DNA of 20,529 nucleotides from Actinomycetota bacterium (GTDB lineage Bacteria; Actinomycetota; Humimicrobiia; Humimicrobiales; Humimicrobiaceae): NCBI GenBank assembly GCA_022865545.1, contig JALHTA010000273.1:1-20529 (forward strand), read 5' to 3'. Positions within the stretch are counted from its first letter, which is position 1. Each line of letters begins with the position of its first letter. Positions 8,349 to 15,540 of the stretch are shown piece after piece. The notes under the pieces were generated by a model that was not told the origin of the DNA, searched no databases, and saw only the letters and a list, made by a program, of their open reading frames with translations. A program made the position numbers and the translations under genes.

Positions 8349-9770
8349 ATGAGTAAGATTGCAATCATAGGAGCGGGAAGCATGGTCTTTAGTACTACAT
8401 TGCTAAATGATATCCTGCAAACACCGGGCCTGGAGGACGCCACAGTAGTTTTGATGGGACCAACAATGTCCAAGCTAAAAAAGGTTGAGGATTATACTAA
8501 TAAGATAATAAAGAAAAACAATCTTTCAATACAAATATTCTCAACTACTGACAGAAGGGAAGCAATCAAAGATGCAGATTTTGTTATTGCCACCTTTCAG
8601 ATAGGTGGGATGGAAGCTTATAAGTATGATTATGAAATACCCATGAAATATGGGTTGGATCAGTGCCTGGGCCAATGTGTGGGACCAGGAGGAGTCTTCA
8701 GGGGGATGAGAAGCATTCCAGTCCTTGCAGAGCTCATGCATGATATGGAAGAACTATGTCCGGATGCTTTGCTTCTAAACTATGTCAATCCCATGGCTGC
8801 CTGTTGTATAGGGATGTCAAAATCCAGCAATATTAAGTTTGTCGGCCTATGCCACGGGGTCCAGACTACTATGGACTTGATAGCAGGTTATGTTGATAGC
8901 AAAAAGGAAGACATCGATTTTCTTGCTGCAGGAATAAACCATATGGCATGGTTTTTAAAGCTGGAAAAGAACGGAAAAGACATCTATCCATTATTCAGGG
9001 ATAATATCGAAAAACCTGAGTATTATATAAATGATAAAGTAAGGATCGAAGTAGCAAGGTATTTCGGATATTTCATGACAGAAAGTACAGGACATCTATC
9101 CGAATACCTATACTGGTTTAGAAAAAACAAGGAAGCATTGGACACCTATTGCGACCAGCCGGCATTTGGCGGAGAGACCGGTGCATATTATAAGTATTGC
9201 AGTGCCATGGAAGATAAGTTTAAAAAGGTTGATATACTTAGCCTTGAAAGCGGAGATCTTGGCCCAAGGAGCCATGATTATTGTTCATATATAATAGAAG
9301 CCATGAAAACCGGAAATACCTTCAGGTTAAATGGAAATATTATGAATAATGAAGGTTTTATAGCAAATCTTCCAAAGGAATGCTGCGTTGAGGTACCTAT
9401 CTTTGTAGACAAGATGGGTCTGCACCCCGCCCATGTGGGAAACTTACCGCAACAGCTAGCTGCCTTAAACCAGGCTAATGTCACAGTTCAGCTTCTGGCT
9501 GCCCAAGCAGCAGTTACAGGAGATCCAGAACTGGCTTTTGCAGCTTGTGCGATGGATCCACTGACATCAGCTGTTCTTAGCCTGAAAGAGACAAGGGATA
9601 TGGTGATCGAACTCTTTGAAGCAGAAGCAAAATGGCTGCCGCAGTTTAAAGGAAGCAAACCTAAAAAGATAGAAATAATAAATATACCTGAAAATACGGT
9701 TGGAGTAGAAGTTCCACTGGATCCAGCGCTTGCAGTTGCTAATAGGTTTGGAAAACTGGCAAAAGACTAG
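8349..9770 (+). CDS. melA: Glycoside hydrolase family 4 alpha-galactosidase (MelA-like)
   Basis: A 473-residue GH4 enzyme that follows MelA closely along its length: FQIGG at 83-87, LGQCVGPGGVFR, NYVNPMA at 144-150, GLCHGVQ at 166-172, GINHMAWFL at 195-203, TEST then LSEYLYWF, and NLPKECCVEVP near residue 340. Cys168 and His169 with His198 are the expected Mn ligands. GH4 enzymes use NAD and a divalent metal and work by transient oxidation at C3, with elimination and re-addition, unlike ordinary glycosidases. The N-terminal strand-turn-helix GAGSM is present, but the residue that is aspartate in MelA at the end of strand 2 (LMDIDP) is glycine here (VLMGPT). Strong SD AAGGAGGG precedes the ATG. 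An alpha-galacturonidase or alpha-glucuronidase of the same family remains possible, since the family is divided by few residues. Alpha-galactosidase is the best call. Confidence 0.85.
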   Translation: MSKIAIIGAGSMVFSTTLLNDILQTPGLEDATVVLMGPTMSKLKKVEDYTNKIIKKNNLSIQIFSTTDRREAIKDADFVIATFQIGGMEAYKYDYEIPMKYGLDQCLGQCVGPGGVFRGMRSIPVLAELMHDMEELCPDALLLNYVNPMAACCIGMSKSSNIKFVGLCHGVQTTMDLIAGYVDSKKEDIDFLAAGINHMAWFLKLEKNGKDIYPLFRDNIEKPEYYINDKVRIEVARYFGYFMTESTGHLSEYLYWFRKNKEALDTYCDQPAFGGETGAYYKYCSAMEDKFKKVDILSLESGDLGPRSHDYCSYIIEAMKTGNTFRLNGNIMNNEGFIANLPKECCVEVPIFVDKMGLHPAHVGNLPQQLAALNQANVTVQLLAAQAAVTGDPELAFAACAMDPLTSAVLSLKETRDMVIELFEAEAKWLPQFKGSKPKKIEIINIPENTVGVEVPLDPALAVANRFGKLAKD

Positions 9771-9785
9771 ATCAGGTGCCCTGAT
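9771..9785 (+). other. Short stem-loop after the GH4 gene
   Basis: ATCAGG at 9771-9776 pairs with CCTGAT at 9780-9785 around a three-base loop, right after the stop codon. ACTTTATT follows, too weak a T-run for a confident terminator. It may cap the GH4 mRNA or protect its 3' end. Confidence 0.35.
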
Positions 9786-9829
9786 ACTTTATTGATAGAC
9801 AACTTAATATTATTTAGGAATATTGTTTT

Positions 9830-10924
9830 ATGACGCCAAAAGAAAGAGTACTTACAACACTTGAGCATAAAGAGCCGGATAGGGTACCCAGGCTTTCCAG
9901 TTTTACCCCTGAATTTGCAAACAAGCTCCGTAAGCACTTTAAAATGGATAGTGATCTGTTTAATCCCCACGGGGGAGTGGAACATGATCTCGAACTCAAG
10001 CCGGGAAATGATATACTTCTCACCGGTCAGGGCTGGGCCAATTCATACTATAAGAGTCTGGAAGAGGGTTATACCGATGAATGGGGTATAAGCTGGAAGC
10101 TGGTTGAATACAATACAGGCCATGGCAAAGGAAAATATACTGAGATAGCCAGCCATCCTCTGGCTGATGATACGGCCATAGACGATTACATCCCTCCAGA
10201 TCCTGCTGAGGAAAAAAGATACATACCTTCCAGGGAACTCATCCAAACCCACGGAAGCCAGTATCCCATTATGGGCGTGATCGTCTGTACCATATTTGAG
10301 ACTGCCTGGGCTCTGAGGGGTCTAGAAAAACTCATGATGGATTTTGTTTTAAATGAAGAACTGGTGGAAAAGATCTTAGATATTCCATTCAATTATCATC
10401 TGTATGCAGGAAAGAAATTAGTCGAACTTGGAGTGGATATGATATGGACAGGAGACGATATGGGTGCGCAGGATACCATGGTCATATCTCCCCAGATATG
10501 GAGGAAATACTTTAAGCCGCGAATGGCAAGGCTATACTCTGATCTCAAATCCATTAATCCAGATTTAAAGATAGCTTACCATACGGACGGCAATGTATAC
10601 CCTATAATAGATGATCTGGTGGAGATCGGTTTGGATATTCTAAATCCCATCCAACCAAAAAGTATGGATCCTTATTTAATAAAGAAAAAATATGGCAAAG
10701 ACCTTACGCTCTGGGGGACGGTGGATATCCAGGAAACGCTACCCTTTGGGACCACTGAAGATATAGAGAAAGAAGTGAGGGAAAGGATCAAAAACCTGGC
10801 CCCTGGAGGAGGTTTTATTATAAGTCCTACCCACCATGTCCAGATAGATACGTCATTGGATAATTTCTTTACTTTCTGGAACATTGCAGAAAAATATGGT
10901 ACATATCCAATAGGGGATAAATAG
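9830..10924 (+). CDS. Uroporphyrinogen decarboxylase-family protein (non-HemE; MtaA/CmuA-like fold), copy 2
   Basis: A 364-residue paralogue-level relative of the protein at 3792-4868, sharing the block order: EPDRVPRLSSF (15-25), TGDDMG (207-212), SPQIWRKYFKP (220-230), HTDGN (251-255), LNPIQPKSMDP (271-281) and PGGGFIISPTHHVQ (325-338). The HemE signature is again missing. The ligand-like motif is His251-Thr-Asp253, and the region where MtaA-type enzymes carry a cysteine is SPTHHV here, so a His may substitute. The two copies differ clearly in the last block (ASSNSIHPGV against SPTHHVQIDT), so they likely act on different substrates or work as a pair. The ATG has only a weak upstream TAGGAA. 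It follows the GH4 gene by 59 bases. Function unknown; family call good. Confidence 0.78.
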   Translation: MTPKERVLTTLEHKEPDRVPRLSSFTPEFANKLRKHFKMDSDLFNPHGGVEHDLELKPGNDILLTGQGWANSYYKSLEEGYTDEWGISWKLVEYNTGHGKGKYTEIASHPLADDTAIDDYIPPDPAEEKRYIPSRELIQTHGSQYPIMGVIVCTIFETAWALRGLEKLMMDFVLNEELVEKILDIPFNYHLYAGKKLVELGVDMIWTGDDMGAQDTMVISPQIWRKYFKPRMARLYSDLKSINPDLKIAYHTDGNVYPIIDDLVEIGLDILNPIQPKSMDPYLIKKKYGKDLTLWGTVDIQETLPFGTTEDIEKEVRERIKNLAPGGGFIISPTHHVQIDTSLDNFFTFWNIAEKYGTYPIGDK

Positions 10925-10966
10925 ATATAGCCAGTGACTTTGGAAAAATAATGGGATGGAAAGTTT

Positions 10967-11851
10967 ATGAGATATAAGATTAAAAATCGATCAATATCAT
11001 TATTAATTGTTTTAGCTATATATATAATTGCATTCTTTGCCGGATTATTAGTTTTTAAACTATCCTCTGATTTGCATGTCCTGATCTCTACATTTTTAGC
11101 AGACATAGTTGCTACAATAATTGTCTGGGGTTTTGGTATACTTTTTTTAAATTCCAGCACATATGATCCATACTGGAGTATAGTTCCTGTGATCATCGTA
11201 CCTTTTTGGATAATGACAAACGGAGTCTCATTATCAGTTACAGACATTCTATTCATCTCAGTGATCGCCATCTGGGGAGTCCGCTTAACTCTGAATTGGA
11301 TCATGAGGTGGAGGGGACTTCAACAGCAGGATTGGCGTTATACAATGCTAAAGGAAAAATCACCCCGCCTGTGGTTTTTAACCAATCTTTTTGGTATTAA
11401 TCTGATGCCGACGATTATCGTATTTATTGCTCTTATACCAGTATATTTTGGTATCGGGCAGGCAGGTTCATTAAAATTCCCGACGATTTTTGGTTTTATA
11501 ATCTGTATAGGAGCTATCTTGATCCAGGGGATTTCTGATAAGCAAATGGACTTGTTTAAGAAGGAAAGCTCGAATAAAGATAAATATATTGACAGAGGAT
11601 TATGGCGGTATTCACGTCATCCCAACTATCTAGGTGAAGTCTCATTCTGGTGGGGTATATGGCTGATGCAGATGGGTACTACACCGAAAATATGGATAAC
11701 AGTATCAGGACCAATACTTATGACTCTTCTGTTTGTCTTTATAAGCGTACCTATGATGGAAAAGCATATCCTGGTTTCAAAACCCTCCTATATCAGGTAC
11801 CAAAAACAGGTATCCATGTTGAAGTTTCTACCAAGAAAAAGGATTCGATGA
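10967..11851 (+). CDS. DUF1295 membrane protein (steroid 5-alpha-reductase-like family)
   Basis: A 294-residue integral membrane protein with about seven or eight hydrophobic segments: residues about 10-32, 38-62, 70-85, 93-110, 140-165, 172-190 and 225-255. The family-defining block LWRYSRHPNYLGEVSFWWG lies near residues 211-229, matching the C-terminal domain of DUF1295 proteins related to steroid 5-alpha reductases and isoprenylcysteine methyltransferases. Members are thought to bind NADPH; bacterial substrates are generally unknown. The ATG follows GGATGGAAAG. It begins 42 bases after the second UroD-like gene on the same strand and may be the last gene of the operon, although the subject seems unrelated to sugar. 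The C-terminus is basic (FLPRKRIR). Confidence 0.75.
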   Translation: MRYKIKNRSISLLIVLAIYIIAFFAGLLVFKLSSDLHVLISTFLADIVATIIVWGFGILFLNSSTYDPYWSIVPVIIVPFWIMTNGVSLSVTDILFISVIAIWGVRLTLNWIMRWRGLQQQDWRYTMLKEKSPRLWFLTNLFGINLMPTIIVFIALIPVYFGIGQAGSLKFPTIFGFIICIGAILIQGISDKQMDLFKKESSNKDKYIDRGLWRYSRHPNYLGEVSFWWGIWLMQMGTTPKIWITVSGPILMTLLFVFISVPMMEKHILVSKPSYIRYQKQVSMLKFLPRKRIR

Positions 11852-11875
11852 TCACATGATCGATTCCAGATTCAA

Positions 11876-11904
11876 ACAATAATCTTGAAATTGTCTTAAT
11901 TTTT
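11876..11904 (+). terminator. Weak possible terminator downstream of the DUF1295 gene
   Basis: ACAAT at 11876-11880 pairs with ATTGT at 11890-11894 and is followed by CTTAATTTTT. The stem is only five A/T-rich pairs, so it is weak. It is the only terminator-like structure I see at the end of the + strand cluster. The remaining bases up to 12103 show no convincing gene. Confidence 0.25.
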
Positions 11905-12103
11905 ACATTAATATCTGCAGCCCTGGTGATATTGGAGGATAATTGAAGATAATTTGATCTCAACATTATTTAAGAACTCGTCCCTTAGCAGGTAAAAAGC
12001 TTATATCTGGAAAATGATCAATTATCTATTCACTTCATATTCTACATACATCGAAGAGTTGCTAGCCTGAAATCTATATACATTGGTAGTATCATTATTA
12101 TAT

Positions 12104-13081
12104 CTAAAGGATACCTAATACTATTTTTACTTGGTCTTGAGTCATATTTGGTTTTAGTCGAGAGTCATATAGCAAACTGATAATTGCACGGTCTCCCGGT
12201 GTATAGTTAATGGTATTAGTCCACCCTTGAAAAAAAATACTATCTTCATATCGATTTGAATCTTTCATAATACCAAGACTCTGTGTTAGTTCTTCACGAA
12301 TTAAGTGTGAGCGTTCTTGTTGACTTAATCCTTCTGAAGCAATAAGGATATTAGCATAATATATAGCTCCGGCTTCATTCCACCATACAGAAAAATATCC
12401 CATGTTTCCATCCACATAACTGGGTATTATTGATGCAAATTGGTCCATAGTAGTAAAGTGGATATCAATGTTTGGATCCTGGCCAACTATTTGGAGGGAG
12501 ATACTGTCCACCAGAGAATTTAGTTCGGTTACAACCTGGTTCAGAGTATCCAAATCTGCACTTGTCGGTGTGCCGTTTACTTTGATTCTAATATTATTGG
12601 TCCATTTGTGTAATAAGGATTGTGATGCGCCATACTCAGTACCAAATGCTATTTCAAAAAAGTATTCTATCTCTGGCTCACTACCGGTAAGTGTTATAGC
12701 TTCAACAATTATTTGCACCATATCGCTATCTGATGCTTTTCCATCAGATACAGTTAAGCTAATATAATATGTTCCTGGTTCATTTATTATAAAAGTGAAT
12801 GTTTCTCCAGAGTATTTTTCACCATCAATATCCCAAAGAAAGGATAATTTATCACCATCTGGATCACTTGAATTGCTTCCATCTAAAGTAATCTCATTTC
12901 CCGTATTGGATTTTATATCTTCTCCCGCATCAGCTAGAGGGGAATAATTTGGAGTCTCTTCAATGGAGGTTTCGTTTCCCCCTGGTTTCTCAATTGTTTT
13001 AGCAGGAGCCTTAGGTGCACATGAAACTATTAAAAATAATAGTAATATGAGAGTAAATAAGATTGAAGATATTCTTTTCAT
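12104..13081 (-). CDS. Lipoprotein with PKD domain and DUF2927 C-terminal domain
   Basis: A 325-residue exported lipoprotein. The signal peptide is basic then hydrophobic, ending in the lipobox IVSC with Cys21. A short linker rich in Pro, Thr and Glu leads to a PKD repeat, about residues 47-133, with the typical LDGSNSSDPDGD and GTYYISLTVSD blocks. The remaining 190 residues match the DUF2927 pattern: FFEIAFGTEYG, LHKWTNNIRIKVNG, and the signature REELTQSLGIMKDS, then SIFFQGW and ISLLYDSRLKPNMT near the C-terminus. DUF2927 is of unknown role, but its REELTQ block is a conserved core and resembles a metalloprotease-like region. PKD domains mediate binding outside the cell. AAGGA lies about 9 bases before the ATG. 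It is isolated on the minus strand and probably its own transcription unit. Confidence 0.78.
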   Translation of the reverse strand: MKRISSILFTLILLLFLIVSCAPKAPAKTIEKPGGNETSIEETPNYSPLADAGEDIKSNTGNEITLDGSNSSDPDGDKLSFLWDIDGEKYSGETFTFIINEPGTYYISLTVSDGKASDSDMVQIIVEAITLTGSEPEIEYFFEIAFGTEYGASQSLLHKWTNNIRIKVNGTPTSADLDTLNQVVTELNSLVDSISLQIVGQDPNIDIHFTTMDQFASIIPSYVDGNMGYFSVWWNEAGAIYYANILIASEGLSQQERSHLIREELTQSLGIMKDSNRYEDSIFFQGWTNTINYTPGDRAIISLLYDSRLKPNMTQDQVKIVLGIL

Positions 13082-13122
13082 TTAAATATCCTTTTTTAAG
13101 ATACCTTTATGAAGTATTTTCA

Positions 13123-13131
13123 ATTATAACA
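13123..13131 (-). promoter_or_regulatory. Extended -10 promoter for the PKD-DUF2927 lipoprotein
   Basis: On the minus strand the sequence reads TGTTATAAT, a perfect TATAAT with the TGn extension. Its start would lie about 35 bases upstream of the ATG at 13081. No good -35 is seen at 16-18 bases, which extended -10 promoters do not need. Confidence 0.5.
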
Positions 13132-13357
13132 ATAATGAACATTATCTAACAGTTTTAGCCCAATTATTATCAATTCCACTGTGCTACTTAATATTTTTTT
13201 ATTAAGCGGTGGAGGAAGTCCGGCTTGGCTTATTTCTGCTTCAAATAAGTTATCAGTACAGAAATAAACATTAAGATCGTTGCCGCAAGAATTATCCACT
13301 CATTTTATATAAAAATATATGTGGGGTCTTATGATTTTGGTGAAAATAATAGTTTAC

Positions 13358-13402
13358 TGGCTGGCCCGGGTTTCGAAATTTCGAACCTATTTATGAAGGC
13401 CA
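13358..13402 (+). repeat. Motif copy 1 (TGGCTGGCC) with nested hairpin
   Basis: TGGCTGGCC at 13358-13366 is shared with three other intergenic sites to the right. Here TGGCC (13362-13366) can pair with GGCCA (13398-13402), enclosing a perfect 14-base palindrome TTCGAAATTTCGAA at 13372-13385. Beyond the nine-base motif it does not align with the longer repeat copies, so membership is tentative. Confidence 0.35.
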
Positions 13403-13548
13403 TACTTTCTTTTAAAAACCTTTTTACTAATTAAAACTTCCTAAATAAACTTTTTTATTCAAATATTTTATTCTATTTTATTCGGTTAATTAGAGATTAT
13501 AGAAATTACTAGTTAATCTAAAGCAAATAAGCTTATTTTAATTCCTAA

Positions 13549-14286
13549 CTATTCCCACCTGAAAAACTTAATTGATAAGCCTAAACTGACAGCAAACCAA
13601 GCTCCTACTATCAGAAGTTCTAACCATACTGAACCAAGTCCAGCACCTTCAATTATAACCAATCTAAGGGCATCATTTAAATGAGTTGAGGGGAAAGCTT
13701 TTGCAATGACTGCCAAGAAGTCTGGCATTATATCAAGTGGAAAGAAAATACCTCCTAAAAATAACATCATAAAGAATACAATCATGCAAATAGGCGTAGC
13801 ACTCCTAGTGCTTCTAATAAGAGTAGCAAGAGCAAATCCTATACTTAAAAAGCAAAGTGATCCGAATGTAAGTATCAACCAAAAAAAGAAATAGTTACCC
13901 ACTATACTGACTTTAAAGCCAAATACACCTACTGCAAGAAGTAAAAGAGTCTGTATGAGTGTTACTACATAGCGGTGTATAATTTGTGCACCAATTATGG
14001 TCTGCCTTTTTAGCGGTGTTAGGGAAAGCCTACGGTAAATTCCTTTCCCGCGTTCTTCGACAAATAGAGTGGCAGAGACCATAATACCGTTTACCATAAG
14101 AGCCATCACTATTATTCCCGGAAACATATAATCAATGGCTTTTATTTCACCCCACATAGTATTGCTGTATATAAAACCGTATAGAACCATAAAAAACATT
14201 GGAAAAGCTAGATTCCAGAAAAGTTCATCCTTTCTCCTAAAGAAGAACTTTGTTTCTAGTGCTATTTGACCAGCTAACATTCTCAT
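13549..14286 (-). CDS. ABC-2 type transporter permease
   Basis: A 245-residue membrane protein of the ABC-2 exporter class. Six hydrophobic segments are visible, the first around NLAFPMFFMVLYGFIY (about 25-40) and the last around LLIVGAWFAVSLGLS. Between segments 2 and 3 is the characteristic cytoplasmic loop with EERGKGIYRRLSLTPL (about 78-93), which couples to the ATPase. The region LGGIFFPLDIMPDFL followed by FPSTHLNDALR matches the conserved exporter C-terminal part. AAGGAG lies before the ATG. It follows the ATPase by 12 bases, so the two are translated from one message and form a half-size exporter. The cargo, a drug, lipid or polysaccharide, cannot be determined. Confidence 0.88.
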   Translation of the reverse strand: MRMLAGQIALETKFFFRRKDELFWNLAFPMFFMVLYGFIYSNTMWGEIKAIDYMFPGIIVMALMVNGIMVSATLFVEERGKGIYRRLSLTPLKRQTIIGAQIIHRYVVTLIQTLLLLAVGVFGFKVSIVGNYFFFWLILTFGSLCFLSIGFALATLIRSTRSATPICMIVFFMMLFLGGIFFPLDIMPDFLAVIAKAFPSTHLNDALRLVIIEGAGLGSVWLELLIVGAWFAVSLGLSIKFFRWE

Positions 14287-14298
14287 ATTTAACTCCTT

Positions 14299-15219
14299 TT
14301 ATTCCCGAAGCCTTCTGCCAGTTAGTAAAAGAAATACATCCTCAAGAGTTGCTTTTCTGACTGAGATATTGTCCATACTTATATTGTTCTCATCGGAAAA
14401 GCGGGTTAGATCCTTAAGAGCCTTGGAGGATTCTTTAGTGTTAAGAATAAAACTATTATTACCCTGCTCAGTAATCTTGCCTATTCCAATAATTCCTTTA
14501 ATAATCTTTTCAACATCTTCTTTTGAACTGCTAAATTCAATGGCTGATTCAAGTCCTGCATTTAAAATTAAATTACCAGTTGTATCTATTGCGATTATTT
14601 TTCCATGATCTATAATACCCACTCTTTGGCAGAGCTGCTCTGCTTCTTCCATATAGTGGGTTGTTAAAATAATAGTTTTACCTCGTTTTCTTAAGTTTGA
14701 GATAATACTCCATACATTTCGCCTTGCTTGGGGATCAAGTCCGGTTGTCGGTTCATCTAAAAAAAGTACTTCAGGATCATTTACAATTGCTAAAGCCATA
14801 GCCACGCGCTGTTTCTGTCCTCCAGACAATGTCCTATAAAAAGCATTTTCTTTATCAGTTAATGAGACTTCTTCCAGAAGTTCAGCAGAGGGAAGTGATT
14901 TTTTATAATAGCTGCCAAAAAGATCAATAACTTCTTTTACTCTGATTTGGTCATAAATAGTAGTGCTTTGAAGTTGTGCCCCGATTATTTCTTTTATCTT
15001 TCCGGGTTTATTTATAGCGTCAATTCCGCATATTTCAATTGATCCACTATCTGGTTTTCTAAGGCCTTCCATCATCTCAACTGTTGTAGTCTTTCCAGCA
15101 CCATTGGGACCTAAAAGTCCGAATATTTCTCCTTGTTCAATACTAAAGCTAATATTGTTTACTGCCGTTAAATCACCATAACTCTTGGTTAGATTATCTA
15201 CCTTTACAACAATACTCAT
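14299..15219 (-). CDS. ABC-2 exporter ATP-binding protein
   Basis: A 306-residue ATPase with Walker A GPNGAGKT at 37-44, a Q-loop near IIGAQLQ (78-84), signature LSGGQ at 131-135, Walker B VLFLDE at 151-156, and the D-loop TTGLDPQARR. The switch histidine is in LTTHYMEEAEQL. The C-terminal 80 residues, after the core domain, follow the accessory domain typical of DrrA/CcmA-like exporters. An SD-like AAGGTAG precedes the ATG, and a good promoter lies just upstream. It pairs with the permease that follows. It moves an unknown substrate out of the cell, and drug resistance is only one possibility. Confidence 0.92.
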   Translation of the reverse strand: MSIVVKVDNLTKSYGDLTAVNNISFSIEQGEIFGLLGPNGAGKTTTVEMMEGLRKPDSGSIEICGIDAINKPGKIKEIIGAQLQSTTIYDQIRVKEVIDLFGSYYKKSLPSAELLEEVSLTDKENAFYRTLSGGQKQRVAMALAIVNDPEVLFLDEPTTGLDPQARRNVWSIISNLRKRGKTIILTTHYMEEAEQLCQRVGIIDHGKIIAIDTTGNLILNAGLESAIEFSSSKEDVEKIIKGIIGIGKITEQGNNSFILNTKESSKALKDLTRFSDENNISMDNISVRKATLEDVFLLLTGRRLRE

Positions 15220-15240
15220 ATGCCCTACCTTTTTACTTTA

Positions 15241-15269
15241 TATATGATTGAACAAATAATTATTGTCAA
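15241..15269 (-). promoter_or_regulatory. Promoter of the ABC-2 exporter operon
   Basis: On the minus strand, a perfect TTGACA (bases 15269-15264) is followed after 17 bases by CATATA (15246-15241), with ATATAA offset by one. The predicted start leaves a leader of about 15-20 bases before the ATG at 15219, including an SD-like AAGGTAG. Confidence 0.5.
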
Positions 15270-15457
15270 TAATATAATTTATTGATACTTTATACAAGAA
15301 ATATACTAATTCCATAGTTTTAATATTTTATGATATTATTTGTAACGAGAAATAATACTTAAATTTTCTTTTTGGAGGGTACTTTTTGAATAGCCGCTAT
15401 GCTGTTAGGGAGCGGGTTGCCCTGGAATTTGGTTGAGAGCCTCTTGTATTCACCAAT

Positions 15458-15540
15458 AGTGGCTGGCCACCGTGGACGATGTTAAAACCAGGATTATTAG
15501 TTCAAATGATATTTTTATACCTGAATTTATTTAAGATAAA
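15458..15540 (+). repeat. Dispersed intergenic repeat, copy 2
   Basis: About 83 bases matching the sequence at 18613-18700. Bases 15474-15495 (22 bases) are identical to 18629-18650, and 15514-15527 (14 bases) to 18672-18685. The first ten bases, AGTGGCTGGC, also match. The spacers between these blocks differ in length and sequence (18 against 21 bases). CCAGG can pair with CCTG in both copies, giving a conserved short stem. No open reading frame is kept in both, so it is likely a non-coding element. It lies about 265 bases upstream of the potassium channel start. Confidence 0.7.

Larger units (their letters stand above)
13082..13548. other. 467-base intergenic region with alternative RNA hairpins
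   Basis: No gene is seen here. It holds the lipoprotein promoter at its left end. A composite hairpin lies at 13175-13213: TCCAC with GTGGA outside, CTTAAT with ATTAAG inside. Two stems that cannot form together follow: 13229-13235 with 13243-13249 (CTTATTT/AAATAAG), against 13230-13238 with 13259-13267 (TTATTTCTG/CAGAAATAA, nine pairs). This overlap is what a switch would look like, but both stems are A/T-rich and could be chance. The first copy of the TGGCTGGCC motif and its own hairpin lie at 13358-13402. The permease gene ends at the right edge. Confidence 0.45.

Noticed and set aside
10672..11304. A 210-codon open frame on the minus strand.
   Set aside because: It lies across two well-supported + strand genes, has no domain features, and its composition is that of a shadow frame.
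11852..12103. A short hydrophobic frame (NLEIVLIFTLISAALVIL) downstream of the DUF1295 gene.
   Set aside because: No start codon or SD; probably a chance A/T-rich stretch or remnant.
13206..13235. GGAGGAAGTCCGGCTT resembles the 5' conserved block of bacterial RNase P RNA.
   Set aside because: The other conserved RNase P blocks are not found in the following 350 bases, and the spacing does not allow a full RNA.
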